Positions 1-5,996 of a DNA stretch of 6,066 nt are shown here, in pieces. The stretch's first letter is position 1. The number at the start of each line of letters is the position of its first letter. This DNA is from an uncultured Collinsella sp. (lineage in GTDB: Bacteria > Actinomycetota > Coriobacteriia > Coriobacteriales > Coriobacteriaceae). The stretch spans positions 1 to 6,066 of the forward strand of contig CABVCF010000101.1 in NCBI GenBank assembly GCA_902496775.1. The letters are read 5' to 3'. The notes under the pieces are model-generated. The model did not search any database. It was not told where the DNA came from and worked only from the letters and a program-made list of their open reading frames with translations. The position numbers and the translations under genes were made by a program.

Positions 1-173
1 GTATCGTCGACGTGGCCCTGCAGTTCTGCACGCTCTACGAGATGGAGTCGTTTGCTGTGGAGAAGGCCGCCGAGGAGGCGGGCATTCCGTTTATGCATAT
101 CACCACGGATTATGCCGGCGAGGATGCCGGCCAGCTCCAGACCCGTATTGAGGCGTTTCTGGAAACCATTTAG
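1..173 (+). CDS. C-terminal end of a double-cubane-cluster reductase (HgdB/2-hydroxyacyl-CoA dehydratase superfamily), 5' truncated by the window
   Basis: An open frame runs from base 3 to the TAG at 171-173, giving the last 56 residues of a protein whose start lies outside the window. By hand alignment 27 of these 56 residues are identical to the C-terminus of the complete reductase at 3843-5006, without gaps. Shared blocks include L-Q-x-C (the Cys aligning with Cys340 of the other protein), A-G-I-P, T-D-Y, G-Q and T-R-I-x-A-F-x-E-T. In this family the C-terminal Cys is a probable Fe-S cluster ligand. The gene is therefore a paralogue of the downstream reductase, not a copy of it. It could be a second DCCP-type homodimeric reductase or the partner subunit of a heterodimeric dehydratase; the visible part cannot decide. 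A 135-base gap with two hairpins separates it from the binding-protein gene. Confidence 0.88.
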   Translation, partial: IVDVALQFCTLYEMESFAVEKAAEEAGIPFMHITTDYAGEDAGQLQTRIEAFLETI

Positions 174-185
174 GTTTAGGCCCTA

Positions 186-202
186 CCTACCTTCGTGGTA
201 GG
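186..202 (+). repeat. short perfect inverted repeat just after the left-edge gene
   Basis: CCTACC at 186-191 pairs perfectly with GGTAGG at 197-202 around a 5-base loop (TTCGT). It begins 12 bases after the stop codon of the left gene. No T-run follows, so it does not look like a standard intrinsic terminator. It may be a 3'-end stabilising hairpin. A second CCTACC at 182-187 could pair with the same right arm. Confidence 0.5.
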
Positions 203-220
203 ACTTCGAACTATGTTGTC

Positions 221-268
221 CTGAGCCGACGGGTGCCCGGATGTGCCGCAGGGTGCCTGTCGGCTGAG
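221..268 (+). terminator. long imperfect hairpin, candidate terminator or attenuator ahead of the binding-protein gene
   Basis: The arms 221-238 and 251-268 are 18 bases each. They give 14 Watson-Crick pairs, 3 G-U wobbles and one G-G mismatch (223/266), around a 12-base loop. The 3' arm is followed within five bases by a short T-run (TTTT at 274-277). This fits an intrinsic terminator for the left gene or a leader attenuator for the binding-protein gene. The T-run is short, so a purely structural or RNA-stability role is equally possible. The direct repeat GGGTGCC (231-237 and 251-257) lies within the arms. I found no convincing -35/-10 pair between 174 and 295. Confidence 0.45.
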
Positions 269-294
269 CATAGTTTTCTGCACGTTTGTTCAAC

Positions 295-302
295 AAGAGA
301 GG
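295..302 (+). promoter_or_regulatory. ribosome binding site fixing the binding-protein start at 309
   Basis: AAGAGAGG at 295-302 lies six bases before ATG 309. The same frame is open upstream to a GTG at 243. That upstream start would put 22 residues, including Cys and charged residues, ahead of the twin-arginine motif and has no good Shine-Dalgarno sequence. The start at 309 gives a textbook signal peptide, so it is preferred. Confidence 0.8.
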
Positions 303-308
303 ATTTCG

Positions 309-1901
309 ATGAACAACGACCTTTTCAAGGCGGGCATCTCCCGTCGCAGCTTTCTGACCGGTGCCGGAGCCCTAGGCGTGCTGGCGGGACTGGGCCTTAC
401 GGGCTGCGGCGGCTCCAATTCTGCGAGCGGCAGCGCCGCGGGTAACGCGAGCGTGACCGATGGTCTCGTGATTCCCGTCTCCGCCACGGTGACCTCGCTC
501 AACCGCGATCTTGAGAGCATGGCCGAGGGCTTCCTAGAGCTCAAGGGCTTTACCACCGAGCTCTATGTCGTCGATAACGGCGACACACGCTACTACCTTG
601 CCGAGAGCTGTGACACCGACGACGGACAGACCTACACGCTCAAGCTGCGTGACGGCCTCAAATGGCATGATGGCGAGGCCATCACCGCCGACGACGTGAT
701 CTTCACGCTCGACTGCAACGCCGAGACCGACAACGGTGCCGGCTTCACCAACTGCGTCTTTGTGGGCGAGGATCCTGTTACCTACGAGAAGGTCGACGAC
801 CTGACCGTCAAGATCACCCTTCCCGTGGTCTCCGCCTCATACTTTGAGATTCTGGGCCAGCTGGTGCTGATCCCCAAGCACGCCTTTGACGGCAACACCG
901 ATATCAAGTCCGCCAAGGCTAACCTCACCGATATAGGTTCCGGCCCCTACAAACTCAAGGAGTTCAAGGACGGCGAGTCACTCGTTCTCGAGGCTTTCGA
1001 GGATTACTACAAGGGCGCCCCGAGCATCAAGACGCTCACCTTCAAGGTGATCGGCGATGCTAGCGCTCAGCAGGTCGCCTTCAAAAACGGCGAAGTCAAC
1101 TTGCTGCCCGTTACCACCGAGACGGTGGCCAAGGAGTACCGCGACAGCAGCGATGTGACGCTCACCTCCATCCCCGAGGGCCGCGTCAACTACCTTGCCT
1201 GGAACAAGTACTGCGAGACCTGGAGCGATAAGGACGCCGTGGCGGCCGTCTTTGCCGCGCTCGACGTTCAGGAGATCGTCGACACGGTTTACGGCGAGAA
1301 CCTCGCCGTGGTGGCCAACTCCATCTTTTCCAACCGCACGCTCTACCACAGCGATTCCGTCAAGGCGTATAAACAGGACGTGGACAAGGCCAAGAAGCTC
1401 GCCGAGAGCTCCGGTCTTGCGGGGAAGACCGTCAAGCTCTACTTCAACGCCGACCGTGCCTACATGAAGGAGACCGCTCAGGTTATCCAGCAGCAGCTCA
1501 AGACCATCGACGTGACGGTCGACGTCCAAGGCGTGGAGTCCAACGGCTTCTTCGACATCGTCTTTACCGATCAGGCCGACTATGAGCTCTATCTCAACGG
1601 CTACGCCTCCGCGGGCGATCCCGACGACGTGGTCGTTGGCATGTACGACGGCACCTGGGGCATCAACGTGGATACCCCGCAGGAGGTCCTCGACCTCTTT
1701 ATCCAGGGTCGCGGTACCGTTGACGAGAAGCAGCGTGAGGAGACCTACGCCGACCTTCAGCAGAAGGCCCACGATGCCAACCTCGTTTTCCCGATCGCCT
1801 ACCCCAACTACTGCTTTGCCGCGCCTTCCAACCTCAAGGGCGTCGATACGTGCCAGACCACGCCGATCTTCGAGGACTACACCGAGATCAAGTTCGATTA
1901 G
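309..1901 (+). CDS. ABC transporter substrate-binding lipoprotein, peptide/nickel (SBP_bac_5) family, Tat-exported
   Basis: The 530-residue precursor should be an extracytoplasmic lipid-anchored receptor that hands a solute to the permease pair encoded next. Seen in the sequence: a twin-arginine motif S-R-R-S-F-L (residues 11-16), a hydrophobic Gly/Ala/Leu stretch, and a lipobox L-T-G-C with the lipidated Cys at 33, then a Gly/Ser/Asn/Ala-rich linker to about residue 50. The family signature Y-T-L-K-L-R-D-G-L-K-W-H-D-G followed by T-A-D-D-V-I-F-T occupies about residues 109-133. It is typical of SBP_bac_5 (DppA, OppA, NikA) and the length is normal. A later G-S-G-P-Y-K-L block also fits the family. 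The family binds di- and oligopeptides but also nickel chelates, heme and other small molecules, so the ligand cannot be read from the sequence. It is the first gene of an SBP-permease-permease set, and a strong hairpin follows it. Family call is secure; substrate is unknown. Confidence 0.93.
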   Translation: MNNDLFKAGISRRSFLTGAGALGVLAGLGLTGCGGSNSASGSAAGNASVTDGLVIPVSATVTSLNRDLESMAEGFLELKGFTTELYVVDNGDTRYYLAESCDTDDGQTYTLKLRDGLKWHDGEAITADDVIFTLDCNAETDNGAGFTNCVFVGEDPVTYEKVDDLTVKITLPVVSASYFEILGQLVLIPKHAFDGNTDIKSAKANLTDIGSGPYKLKEFKDGESLVLEAFEDYYKGAPSIKTLTFKVIGDASAQQVAFKNGEVNLLPVTTETVAKEYRDSSDVTLTSIPEGRVNYLAWNKYCETWSDKDAVAAVFAALDVQEIVDTVYGENLAVVANSIFSNRTLYHSDSVKAYKQDVDKAKKLAESSGLAGKTVKLYFNADRAYMKETAQVIQQQLKTIDVTVDVQGVESNGFFDIVFTDQADYELYLNGYASAGDPDDVVVGMYDGTWGINVDTPQEVLDLFIQGRGTVDEKQREETYADLQQKAHDANLVFPIAYPNYCFAAPSNLKGVDTCQTTPIFEDYTEIKFD

Positions 1902-1934
1902 CCTCATATGGTTGCGGCCCACATAGGGCTCGAT

Positions 1935-1968
1935 GGGGGCGCGGGCGCCGTTTGCCGTCCGTGCCCCT
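1935..1968 (+). promoter_or_regulatory. strong intercistronic hairpin between the binding-protein and permease genes
   Basis: Bases 1935-1947 pair with 1956-1968: 13 consecutive pairs, three of them G-U wobbles, around an 8-base loop. The stem is almost all G/C. No T-run follows, and the Shine-Dalgarno AAAGGA of the next gene (1977-1982) lies eight bases downstream. In many ABC import operons a hairpin at this point protects the 3' end of the binding-protein message from exonucleases or partly stops transcription, so that the receptor is made in excess over the permeases. That role is inferred from position here. Confidence 0.65.
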
Positions 1969-1986
1969 TGCGCATGAAAGGAACCC

Positions 1987-2964
1987 ATGAGATCGTATCT
2001 GCTCAAACGCCTCTCCCAGACAGCGCTCGTCTTTGTCCTGGTGTCGATGTTCGCCTTCTCGATCGTCTACTTTGCACCGGGCGACCCGCTCTACCTTTAC
2101 ACGTCCCCCTCGGTCTCATCGCATAAGCTCTCCGATGAGCAGTTGGAGTCGATGAGGGACTCGTTGGGTCTCTCGGGCAATATCGTCGAGCGTTATGTGA
2201 GCTGGGCGGGAAAGATGCTCCAGGGCGATTGGGGTCTCTCCACGAGCAACCATCAGCCCGTCAAGGACCAGATCCTGAGCAGGCTGCCCAACACCGTGGG
2301 GCTCATGGGTGCCGCGCTCGTTCTCTCGGTGGTTCTCGCGATTCCGTTGGGTCTGCTCGCGGGCTATTTTAGAAACCGGCTGCCCGATAACGTGATCAGC
2401 CTTTTGACCTATATCGGCATCTCGGTGCCCCCGTTTTGGTTTGGCATCATGCTGATCATCCTGTTCGCGCTTGTGCTGGGCATGCTGCCGAGCTCGGGCA
2501 TGCGCACCATCGGCGTCAACGACCCCGTCGATGTGGCGCGCCACGCTATCCTTCCCGTGATCGTGCTCTCGGTGGGAAACACAGCCACCTTTGTGCGCTA
2601 CCTGCGTGCGGGCGTGATCTCGCAGATGCGCGAGGAGTACGTCACCGTTGCCGTGGCCCAGGGAACCCCGCGCCGCCGTGTGCTCACGCACCATGTGCTG
2701 CGCAACTCGATCCTGCCGCTCATCACCATGGTGGGTATGAACTTTGGCACGCTCGTCACGGGCTCGTTTATCGTGGAGAGCGTATTTGGCTGGCCCGGGC
2801 TGGGCGTGCTCTGCATGGATGCCGTCAACAACCGCGACTACACCATGATCATGGGCATCACGATGCTCGCCTCGTGCCTCCTTTTGATCGGAAACCTGCT
2901 TGCTGACGTTCTCTACGCCGTTGTCGATCCGCGCATTCGCCTGGACGGAGGTTCCGATGAATAG
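1987..2964 (+). CDS. ABC transporter permease, DppB/OppB-like
   Basis: This 325-residue integral membrane protein forms half of the translocation channel of a peptide/nickel-class importer. The first hydrophobic segment (about 9-29) is followed by P-G-D-P (31-34). The family motif G-D-W-G-L-S sits at 80-85 and R-L-P-N-T at 99-103, then further hydrophobic segments near 103-125, 136-165, 185-205, 247-267 and 285-315. The cytoplasmic EAA coupling loop starts at E-E-Y-V (216-219), continues through A-Q-G-T-P-R-R-R and ends with H-V-L-R-N-S-I-L-P; it is the docking site for the ATPase subunit. G-W-P-G-L-G is at 268-273. The start ATG 1987 follows AAAGGA with a four-base spacer. The gene overlaps the next one by 8 bases, so the two permeases are probably translationally coupled. 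Confidence 0.94.
   Translation: MRSYLLKRLSQTALVFVLVSMFAFSIVYFAPGDPLYLYTSPSVSSHKLSDEQLESMRDSLGLSGNIVERYVSWAGKMLQGDWGLSTSNHQPVKDQILSRLPNTVGLMGAALVLSVVLAIPLGLLAGYFRNRLPDNVISLLTYIGISVPPFWFGIMLIILFALVLGMLPSSGMRTIGVNDPVDVARHAILPVIVLSVGNTATFVRYLRAGVISQMREEYVTVAVAQGTPRRRVLTHHVLRNSILPLITMVGMNFGTLVTGSFIVESVFGWPGLGVLCMDAVNNRDYTMIMGITMLASCLLLIGNLLADVLYAVVDPRIRLDGGSDE
2947..2951 (+). promoter_or_regulatory. ribosome binding site fixing the DppC-like start at 2957
   Basis: GGAGG at 2947-2951 lies five bases before ATG 2957, inside the end of the DppB-like gene. The frame is open upstream to ATG 2900, but that start has no Shine-Dalgarno sequence and would overlap the previous gene by 65 bases. Starting at 2957 also gives the usual short charged N-terminus of DppC-type proteins. 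Confidence 0.8.
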
Positions 2965-3784
2965 GGCCGGACTCTTCAAGCACATGGCCAAGAACCGCTT
3001 GGCCCCGGTTTGCGCCGTCATCCTCTGCGTGATCGTGTTGGGCGCGCTGCTGGCACCGCTCTCTCCCTACGATCCCGACGCGCTCTCGCCCGACAAGCTG
3101 ATGGGCCCCTGCGCCGAGCATCTGCTGGGAACCGATGACCTGGGTCGCGATACGTTTACCCGCGCCCTGTACGGCGGGCGTGTGTCGCTTTTGGTGGGCT
3201 TTGCCGCCATGGCCGTGGCCGTGGTGATCGGGTGCCTGGTGGGATCTGTTGCCGGGTACGCGGGCGGAAAGGTCGATGCGGTGCTGATGCGCATCGTCGA
3301 CGTGTTCCTCTCGGTTCCCAGCCTGCTGTTTATCATCGTGGTCTACACCTTTGCGCCGCGCAACCTCGTGACGCTGGTGTTTATGCTCGCCTTTTTCTCG
3401 TGGACCTCGGTTGCGCGCGTTACCCGCGCGCAGACGCTCACGCTCAAGCAGCGCGACTTCGTGGATGCCGCGCGAGCACTCGGTGCGGGGCATGCGCGCA
3501 TCATCCTGCGCTACATCATGCCCAACCTGTTGCCTCAGGTGATCGTTGCCGCGAGCCTTGCGGTGGCTAACGCGATCCTCGATGAGAGCGCGCTCTCGTT
3601 TTTGGGCTATGGTGTTCAGCTGCCCATGGCTTCGTGGGGCTCCATGCTCCAGGGGGCTCAGCAGTACATTCTCTACAGTCCCGTGCTCGCGCTCGTGCCG
3701 GGGCTCTTTATCTTGCTTACGGTGCTCTGCTTCAACGTGTTGGGAGACACGCTCCAGCAGGCGCTCGATCCAAGGCAGCTCTAA
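2957..3784 (+). CDS. ABC transporter permease, DppC/OppC-like
   Basis: This 275-residue second channel subunit pairs with the DppB-like protein. A short basic N-terminus with K-N-R (12-14) leads into a first membrane segment at about 15-35, then P-Y-D-P (37-40). The diagnostic DppC block H-L-L-G-T-D-D-L-G-R-D-T-F is at 55-67. The EAA loop begins R-D-F-V-D-A-A-R-A-L-G (166-176) and closes at M-P-N-L-L-P near 190. E-S-A-L-S-F-L-G (210-217) and the later S-W-G (226-228) are also typical. The length is slightly short but complete for the family. The gene downstream is not an ATPase, as would be usual, but the double-cubane reductase, 58 bases away. The gap has no obvious terminator, so read-through into the reductase gene is possible. 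Confidence 0.94.
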   Translation: MNRAGLFKHMAKNRLAPVCAVILCVIVLGALLAPLSPYDPDALSPDKLMGPCAEHLLGTDDLGRDTFTRALYGGRVSLLVGFAAMAVAVVIGCLVGSVAGYAGGKVDAVLMRIVDVFLSVPSLLFIIVVYTFAPRNLVTLVFMLAFFSWTSVARVTRAQTLTLKQRDFVDAARALGAGHARIILRYIMPNLLPQVIVAASLAVANAILDESALSFLGYGVQLPMASWGSMLQGAQQYILYSPVLALVPGLFILLTVLCFNVLGDTLQQALDPRQL

Positions 3785-3842
3785 TCGCTCTTCGCGAGTC
3801 CAGGGCTAAGTCATTTTAGATTTTCAAAGAGGGGAGAATCAC

Positions 3843-5006
3843 ATGGAGGAAATCGAACAAATGCCGTTGCCGTCCACGTTTGAGGAGTTCAACGAGCAAC
3901 GCAAGGCGGCGTTTATTCGCGTCAAGGATTATAAGCAGGCGGGTAATCGCCTGGTCGGCTTTTTGTGCAGCTATACGCCGCTCGAGATTATCGATGCCGC
4001 GGGCGCTGCAAGTGTCGCTCTGTGTGGTACGTCCGACGAGGTGATTCCTGAGGCCGAGAAGGTGCTGCCGGCAAATTTGTGTCCGCTCATCAAGTCGACG
4101 TACGGTTTTGCCTATTCGCAAAAGTGCCCGTTTACGTACTTTAGCGACATGATCATCGGCGAGACCACCTGCGACGGCAAAAAGAAGATGTACGAGCTGC
4201 TCAACGAGCTCAAGCGCACGCACATTCTGCATCTTCCGCAGGGTCGCGATCGCGCCTACGAGCGTGAAGGCTGGTACGAGGAGTGCCGCCTGCTCAAGGA
4301 GGAGCTCGAGGGCTTCTACGGCATCACGATTACCGACGATGACCTGCGCGCTGCCGTTCGTCGCCGCAACCGCTTGCGTGCGGCTCAGCTCGAAATGTTT
4401 GCGCTGCAGGCCAACCAGCCGGCGGCCATGAGCGGCGTCGACCTGATGAGTACCATGTTTGCCGGTACGTTCAGCTTTGATATCGAGGCCTATACGCAGC
4501 AGCTGGAGCAAAAGGTTGTCAAGCTGCGCGAGGCCTACGACGCGGGCGAGCGCCCGGTTGCGGCGGATGCCAAGCGCATTCTGATCACCGGCTGCCCGGT
4601 GGGCGGCGTAATCAACAAGATCGGTCGCACCATCGAGTCCAACGGCGGTGTGGTCGTGTGCATGGACGACTGCTCGGGCGAGCGCACGGCGGCTATGATG
4701 ATCAACCCGGACGCGCCCGACATTCTGCGCGCCATCGCCGACCGCTACCTGGATATCAACTGCTCGGTCATGACGCCTAACGACGGCCGCATGGAGAACA
4801 CACTGACCATGTGCGAGAAGTACCATGTCGATGGCGTGGTAGAGAGCGTGCTACAGGCCTGCCACACCTTCAACGTTGAGAGCGCGCGCATGCAGGAGGC
4901 TGTCGAGGGTGCGGGTATTCCGTATATGAAGATCGAGACCGACTACAGCAACGGTGACATGGGCCAGATCGAGACCCGCATCGCCGCCTTTATCGAAACC
5001 CTCTAG
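3843..5006 (+). CDS. double-cubane-cluster-containing anaerobic reductase (DCCP-like, HgdB/2-hydroxyacyl-CoA dehydratase superfamily)
   Basis: This 387-residue cytoplasmic protein matches the pattern I know for DCCP-type reductases, relatives of the HgdB/BcrB dehydratase and reductase subunits. They receive low-potential electrons from an ATP-driven activator. N-terminal half: C-S-Y-T-P-L-E-I-I-D-A-A-G (Cys42), L-C-G-T-S-D-E-V-I-P (Cys61), N-L-C-P-L-I-K-S (Cys80), K-C-P-F (Cys95), and G-E-T-T-C-D-G-K-K-K-M-Y-E (Cys110). C-terminal half: I-T-G-C-P-V-G-G-V (Cys251), V-C-M-D-D-C (Cys273, Cys277), N-C-S-V-M-T-P-N (Cys307), and L-Q-A-C-H (Cys340). A charged helical stretch (about 165-245) links the halves. 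The [8Fe-9S] cluster of DCCP needs six Cys. Cys42, 80, 110, 277, 307 and 340 are my candidates; this choice is inference. The start has AGAGGGGAG (3828-3836) six bases upstream. The natural substrate is unknown; studied DCCP reduces small molecules such as acetylene. A classical 2-hydroxyacyl-CoA dehydratase subunit is the less likely alternative. Confidence 0.87.
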   Translation: MEEIEQMPLPSTFEEFNEQRKAAFIRVKDYKQAGNRLVGFLCSYTPLEIIDAAGAASVALCGTSDEVIPEAEKVLPANLCPLIKSTYGFAYSQKCPFTYFSDMIIGETTCDGKKKMYELLNELKRTHILHLPQGRDRAYEREGWYEECRLLKEELEGFYGITITDDDLRAAVRRRNRLRAAQLEMFALQANQPAAMSGVDLMSTMFAGTFSFDIEAYTQQLEQKVVKLREAYDAGERPVAADAKRILITGCPVGGVINKIGRTIESNGGVVVCMDDCSGERTAAMMINPDAPDILRAIADRYLDINCSVMTPNDGRMENTLTMCEKYHVDGVVESVLQACHTFNVESARMQEAVEGAGIPYMKIETDYSNGDMGQIETRIAAFIETL

Positions 5007-5010
5007 CTTC

Positions 5011-5099
5011 CTCAGGCACCGGATCTTGCCCCTCAAACCGTCGCTTGCGTACCCAAAGTACGCCGCGCTCCTCTTTCGGGGCAATCTCCGGCACCTGAG
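5011..5099 (+). repeat. 89-base imperfect palindrome with a nested perfect hairpin, between the reductase and activator genes
   Basis: The outer arms 5011-5032 and 5078-5099 pair in three blocks of 6, 5 and 7 base pairs, separated by two symmetric 2x2 mismatches. Three A-T pairs (5035-5037 with 5074-5076) extend them inward. Inside lies a perfect six-pair hairpin, GCGTAC (5047-5052) with GTACGC (5058-5063), loop CCAAA. It starts four bases after the reductase stop codon. No T-run follows on either strand, so it is not a standard intrinsic terminator. Its symmetry resembles a REP/BIME-type or miniature inverted-repeat element, or an RNA-stability structure. Whether it recurs in the genome cannot be seen from one window. 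Confidence 0.6.
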
Positions 5100-5107
5100 A
5101 AACCTAG

Positions 5108-5132
5108 AGCTAAGGCGCCTGAACGCGCCGCT
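5108..5132 (+). repeat. small bulged hairpin upstream of the activator gene
   Basis: GGCGC (5114-5118) pairs with GCGCC (5125-5129). After a three-base bulge on the left side (TAA, 5111-5113), AGC (5108-5110) pairs with GCT (5130-5132), giving eight pairs around a six-base loop. It ends 18 bases before the Shine-Dalgarno of the activator gene. A role in controlling activator expression is possible but not shown. Confidence 0.35.
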
Positions 5133-5161
5133 ACCTTTGATGTTTAGATTGGGAGAGAGCC

Positions 5162-5926
5162 ATGATAGGGATCGGGATCGATATCGGGTCTACGGCGGCT
5201 AAGGCTGCTGTGGTCGACGGGGAGGGTTCGGTGGCGTGGACGTGCGTGCAGCCAACCGGGTTCTCCTCGGTCGATGCTTCCGAGCGGCTGCGCGAGGCAC
5301 TGGCAGCGGCTGGCTACGACGTGGCTTCCGACGACGTGCGCGTGATCGCGACTGGCTACGGCCGTGTCGCCGTGCCCTATGCGCACAAGGTCGTGACCGA
5401 GATCACCTGCCACGGTACCGGTGCCGTGCTCCTGTTTGGCGATCACGGGACCGTGATTGACGTGGGCGGCCAGGACACCAAGGTCATCCAACTTAAGGGT
5501 GGCCGCGTGGCCAAGTTTGCCATGAACGACAAGTGCGCCGCCGGCACGGGGCGCTTTCTGGAGATCATGGCCGACCGCCTAGGCATTTCCCAGCAGCAGA
5601 TGGCCGACCTGGCGCGTTCCGGCGAGCCCACCAAGATCAGCAGCATGTGCACGGTGTTTGCCGAAAGCGAGGTCATCAGCCTGATCGGTCGCGGTGAGCC
5701 GCGCGAGAACATCGCCCGCGGTGTGATTGAAAGCGTCGTGTCGCGCGTGGCCACTATGGCCGGGCAGGCGGCGGGCGCCCCGTACTACCTGACCGGTGGC
5801 CTGTGCGAGAACGCCTTCGTGGTGGAGCGGTTGGGCGAGCTACTGGGGTCGCCGGTGACCACCTCGCCCCAGGCTCGCTTTGCCGGAGCGATTGGCACGG
5901 CGATTCGCGCACAGGCGCTCAATTAA
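5162..5926 (+). CDS. acyl-CoA dehydratase activase / DCCP reductase component (HgdC/HadI/BcrD-type ASKHA ATPase)
   Basis: This 254-residue protein should be the ATP-dependent electron donor of the double-cubane reductase. Family members are homodimers with one [4Fe-4S] cluster shared between subunits; ATP hydrolysis drives single-electron transfer to the partner. Seen in order: the phosphate-1 motif G-I-D-I-G-S-T-A-A-K (5-14), T-G-Y-G-R (64-68), T-E-I-T-C-H-G-T-G (79-87), the phosphate-2 motif V-I-D-V-G-G-Q-D-T-K (98-107), N-D-K-C-A-A-G-T-G-R (122-131, Cys125), S-S-M-C-T-V-F-A-E-S-E (160-170, Cys163), and the adenosine-side motif L-T-G-G near 216. Cys125 and Cys163 match the two cluster ligands of HgdC. 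Length is typical. GGGAG (5151-5155) precedes ATG 5162 by six bases. It follows the reductase gene after a structured 155-base gap, and selD begins 70 bases downstream. It may also serve the left-edge paralogue. Confidence 0.93.
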   Translation: MIGIGIDIGSTAAKAAVVDGEGSVAWTCVQPTGFSSVDASERLREALAAAGYDVASDDVRVIATGYGRVAVPYAHKVVTEITCHGTGAVLLFGDHGTVIDVGGQDTKVIQLKGGRVAKFAMNDKCAAGTGRFLEIMADRLGISQQQMADLARSGEPTKISSMCTVFAESEVISLIGRGEPRENIARGVIESVVSRVATMAGQAAGAPYYLTGGLCENAFVVERLGELLGSPVTTSPQARFAGAIGTAIRAQALN

Positions 5927-5985
5927 TGCATCCGCCGCAGGCTCGCATTCATGCGTATACTGGGAGAAAATGATTGACCGATGAG

Positions 5986-5991
5986 AGGAGG
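5986..5991 (+). promoter_or_regulatory. canonical Shine-Dalgarno for selD
   Basis: AGGAGG at 5986-5991, within the longer AGAGGAGGT, lies five bases before ATG 5997. It is one of the best ribosome binding sites in the window. It supports a real start at 5997 even though conventional translation would end after only 16 codons. Confidence 0.8.
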
Positions 5992-5996
5992 TATCG

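Noticed and set aside
243..308. Upstream GTG start that would lengthen the binding protein by 22 residues
   Set aside because: It has no good ribosome binding site, falls inside the leader hairpin, and would bury the twin-arginine signal. ATG 309 has a proper Shine-Dalgarno and gives a normal signal peptide.
978..2006. 342-codon open frame on the - strand opposite the binding-protein gene
   Set aside because: It is a shadow of the GC-rich + strand gene, overlaps it almost entirely, has low-complexity Val/Gly/Leu/Asp composition, and shows no recognisable motif. The + strand product has a signal peptide and family motifs.
2900..2956. Upstream ATG start for the DppC-like permease
   Set aside because: There is no Shine-Dalgarno before it, and the overlap with the preceding gene would be long. 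ATG 2957 has GGAGG at ideal spacing.
2116..3021. 301-codon open frame on the - strand across the permease genes
   Set aside because: The product is rich in His, Arg, Gln and Ala with no hydrophobic or catalytic pattern. It is antisense to two well-supported permeases.
3816..4826. 336-codon open frame on the - strand opposite the reductase gene
   Set aside because: It lies antisense to a gene with clear family motifs, and its Ala/Val/Arg/Leu-rich product has no domain I recognise. It is a codon-bias artefact.
5956..5961. TATACT resembling a -10 box upstream of selD
   Set aside because: No matching -35 is present at 16-18 bases upstream (the region is C/G-rich), and there is no exact extended -10. 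A selD promoter is possible but one hexamer is not enough.
5970..5984. Four-codon mini-ORF (M-I-D-R-stop) whose stop lies just before the selD Shine-Dalgarno, with GGGAG ahead of it
   Set aside because: The spacer to GGGAG is only three bases and a four-codon frame is expected by chance. It could be a leader cistron, but nothing beyond position supports it.
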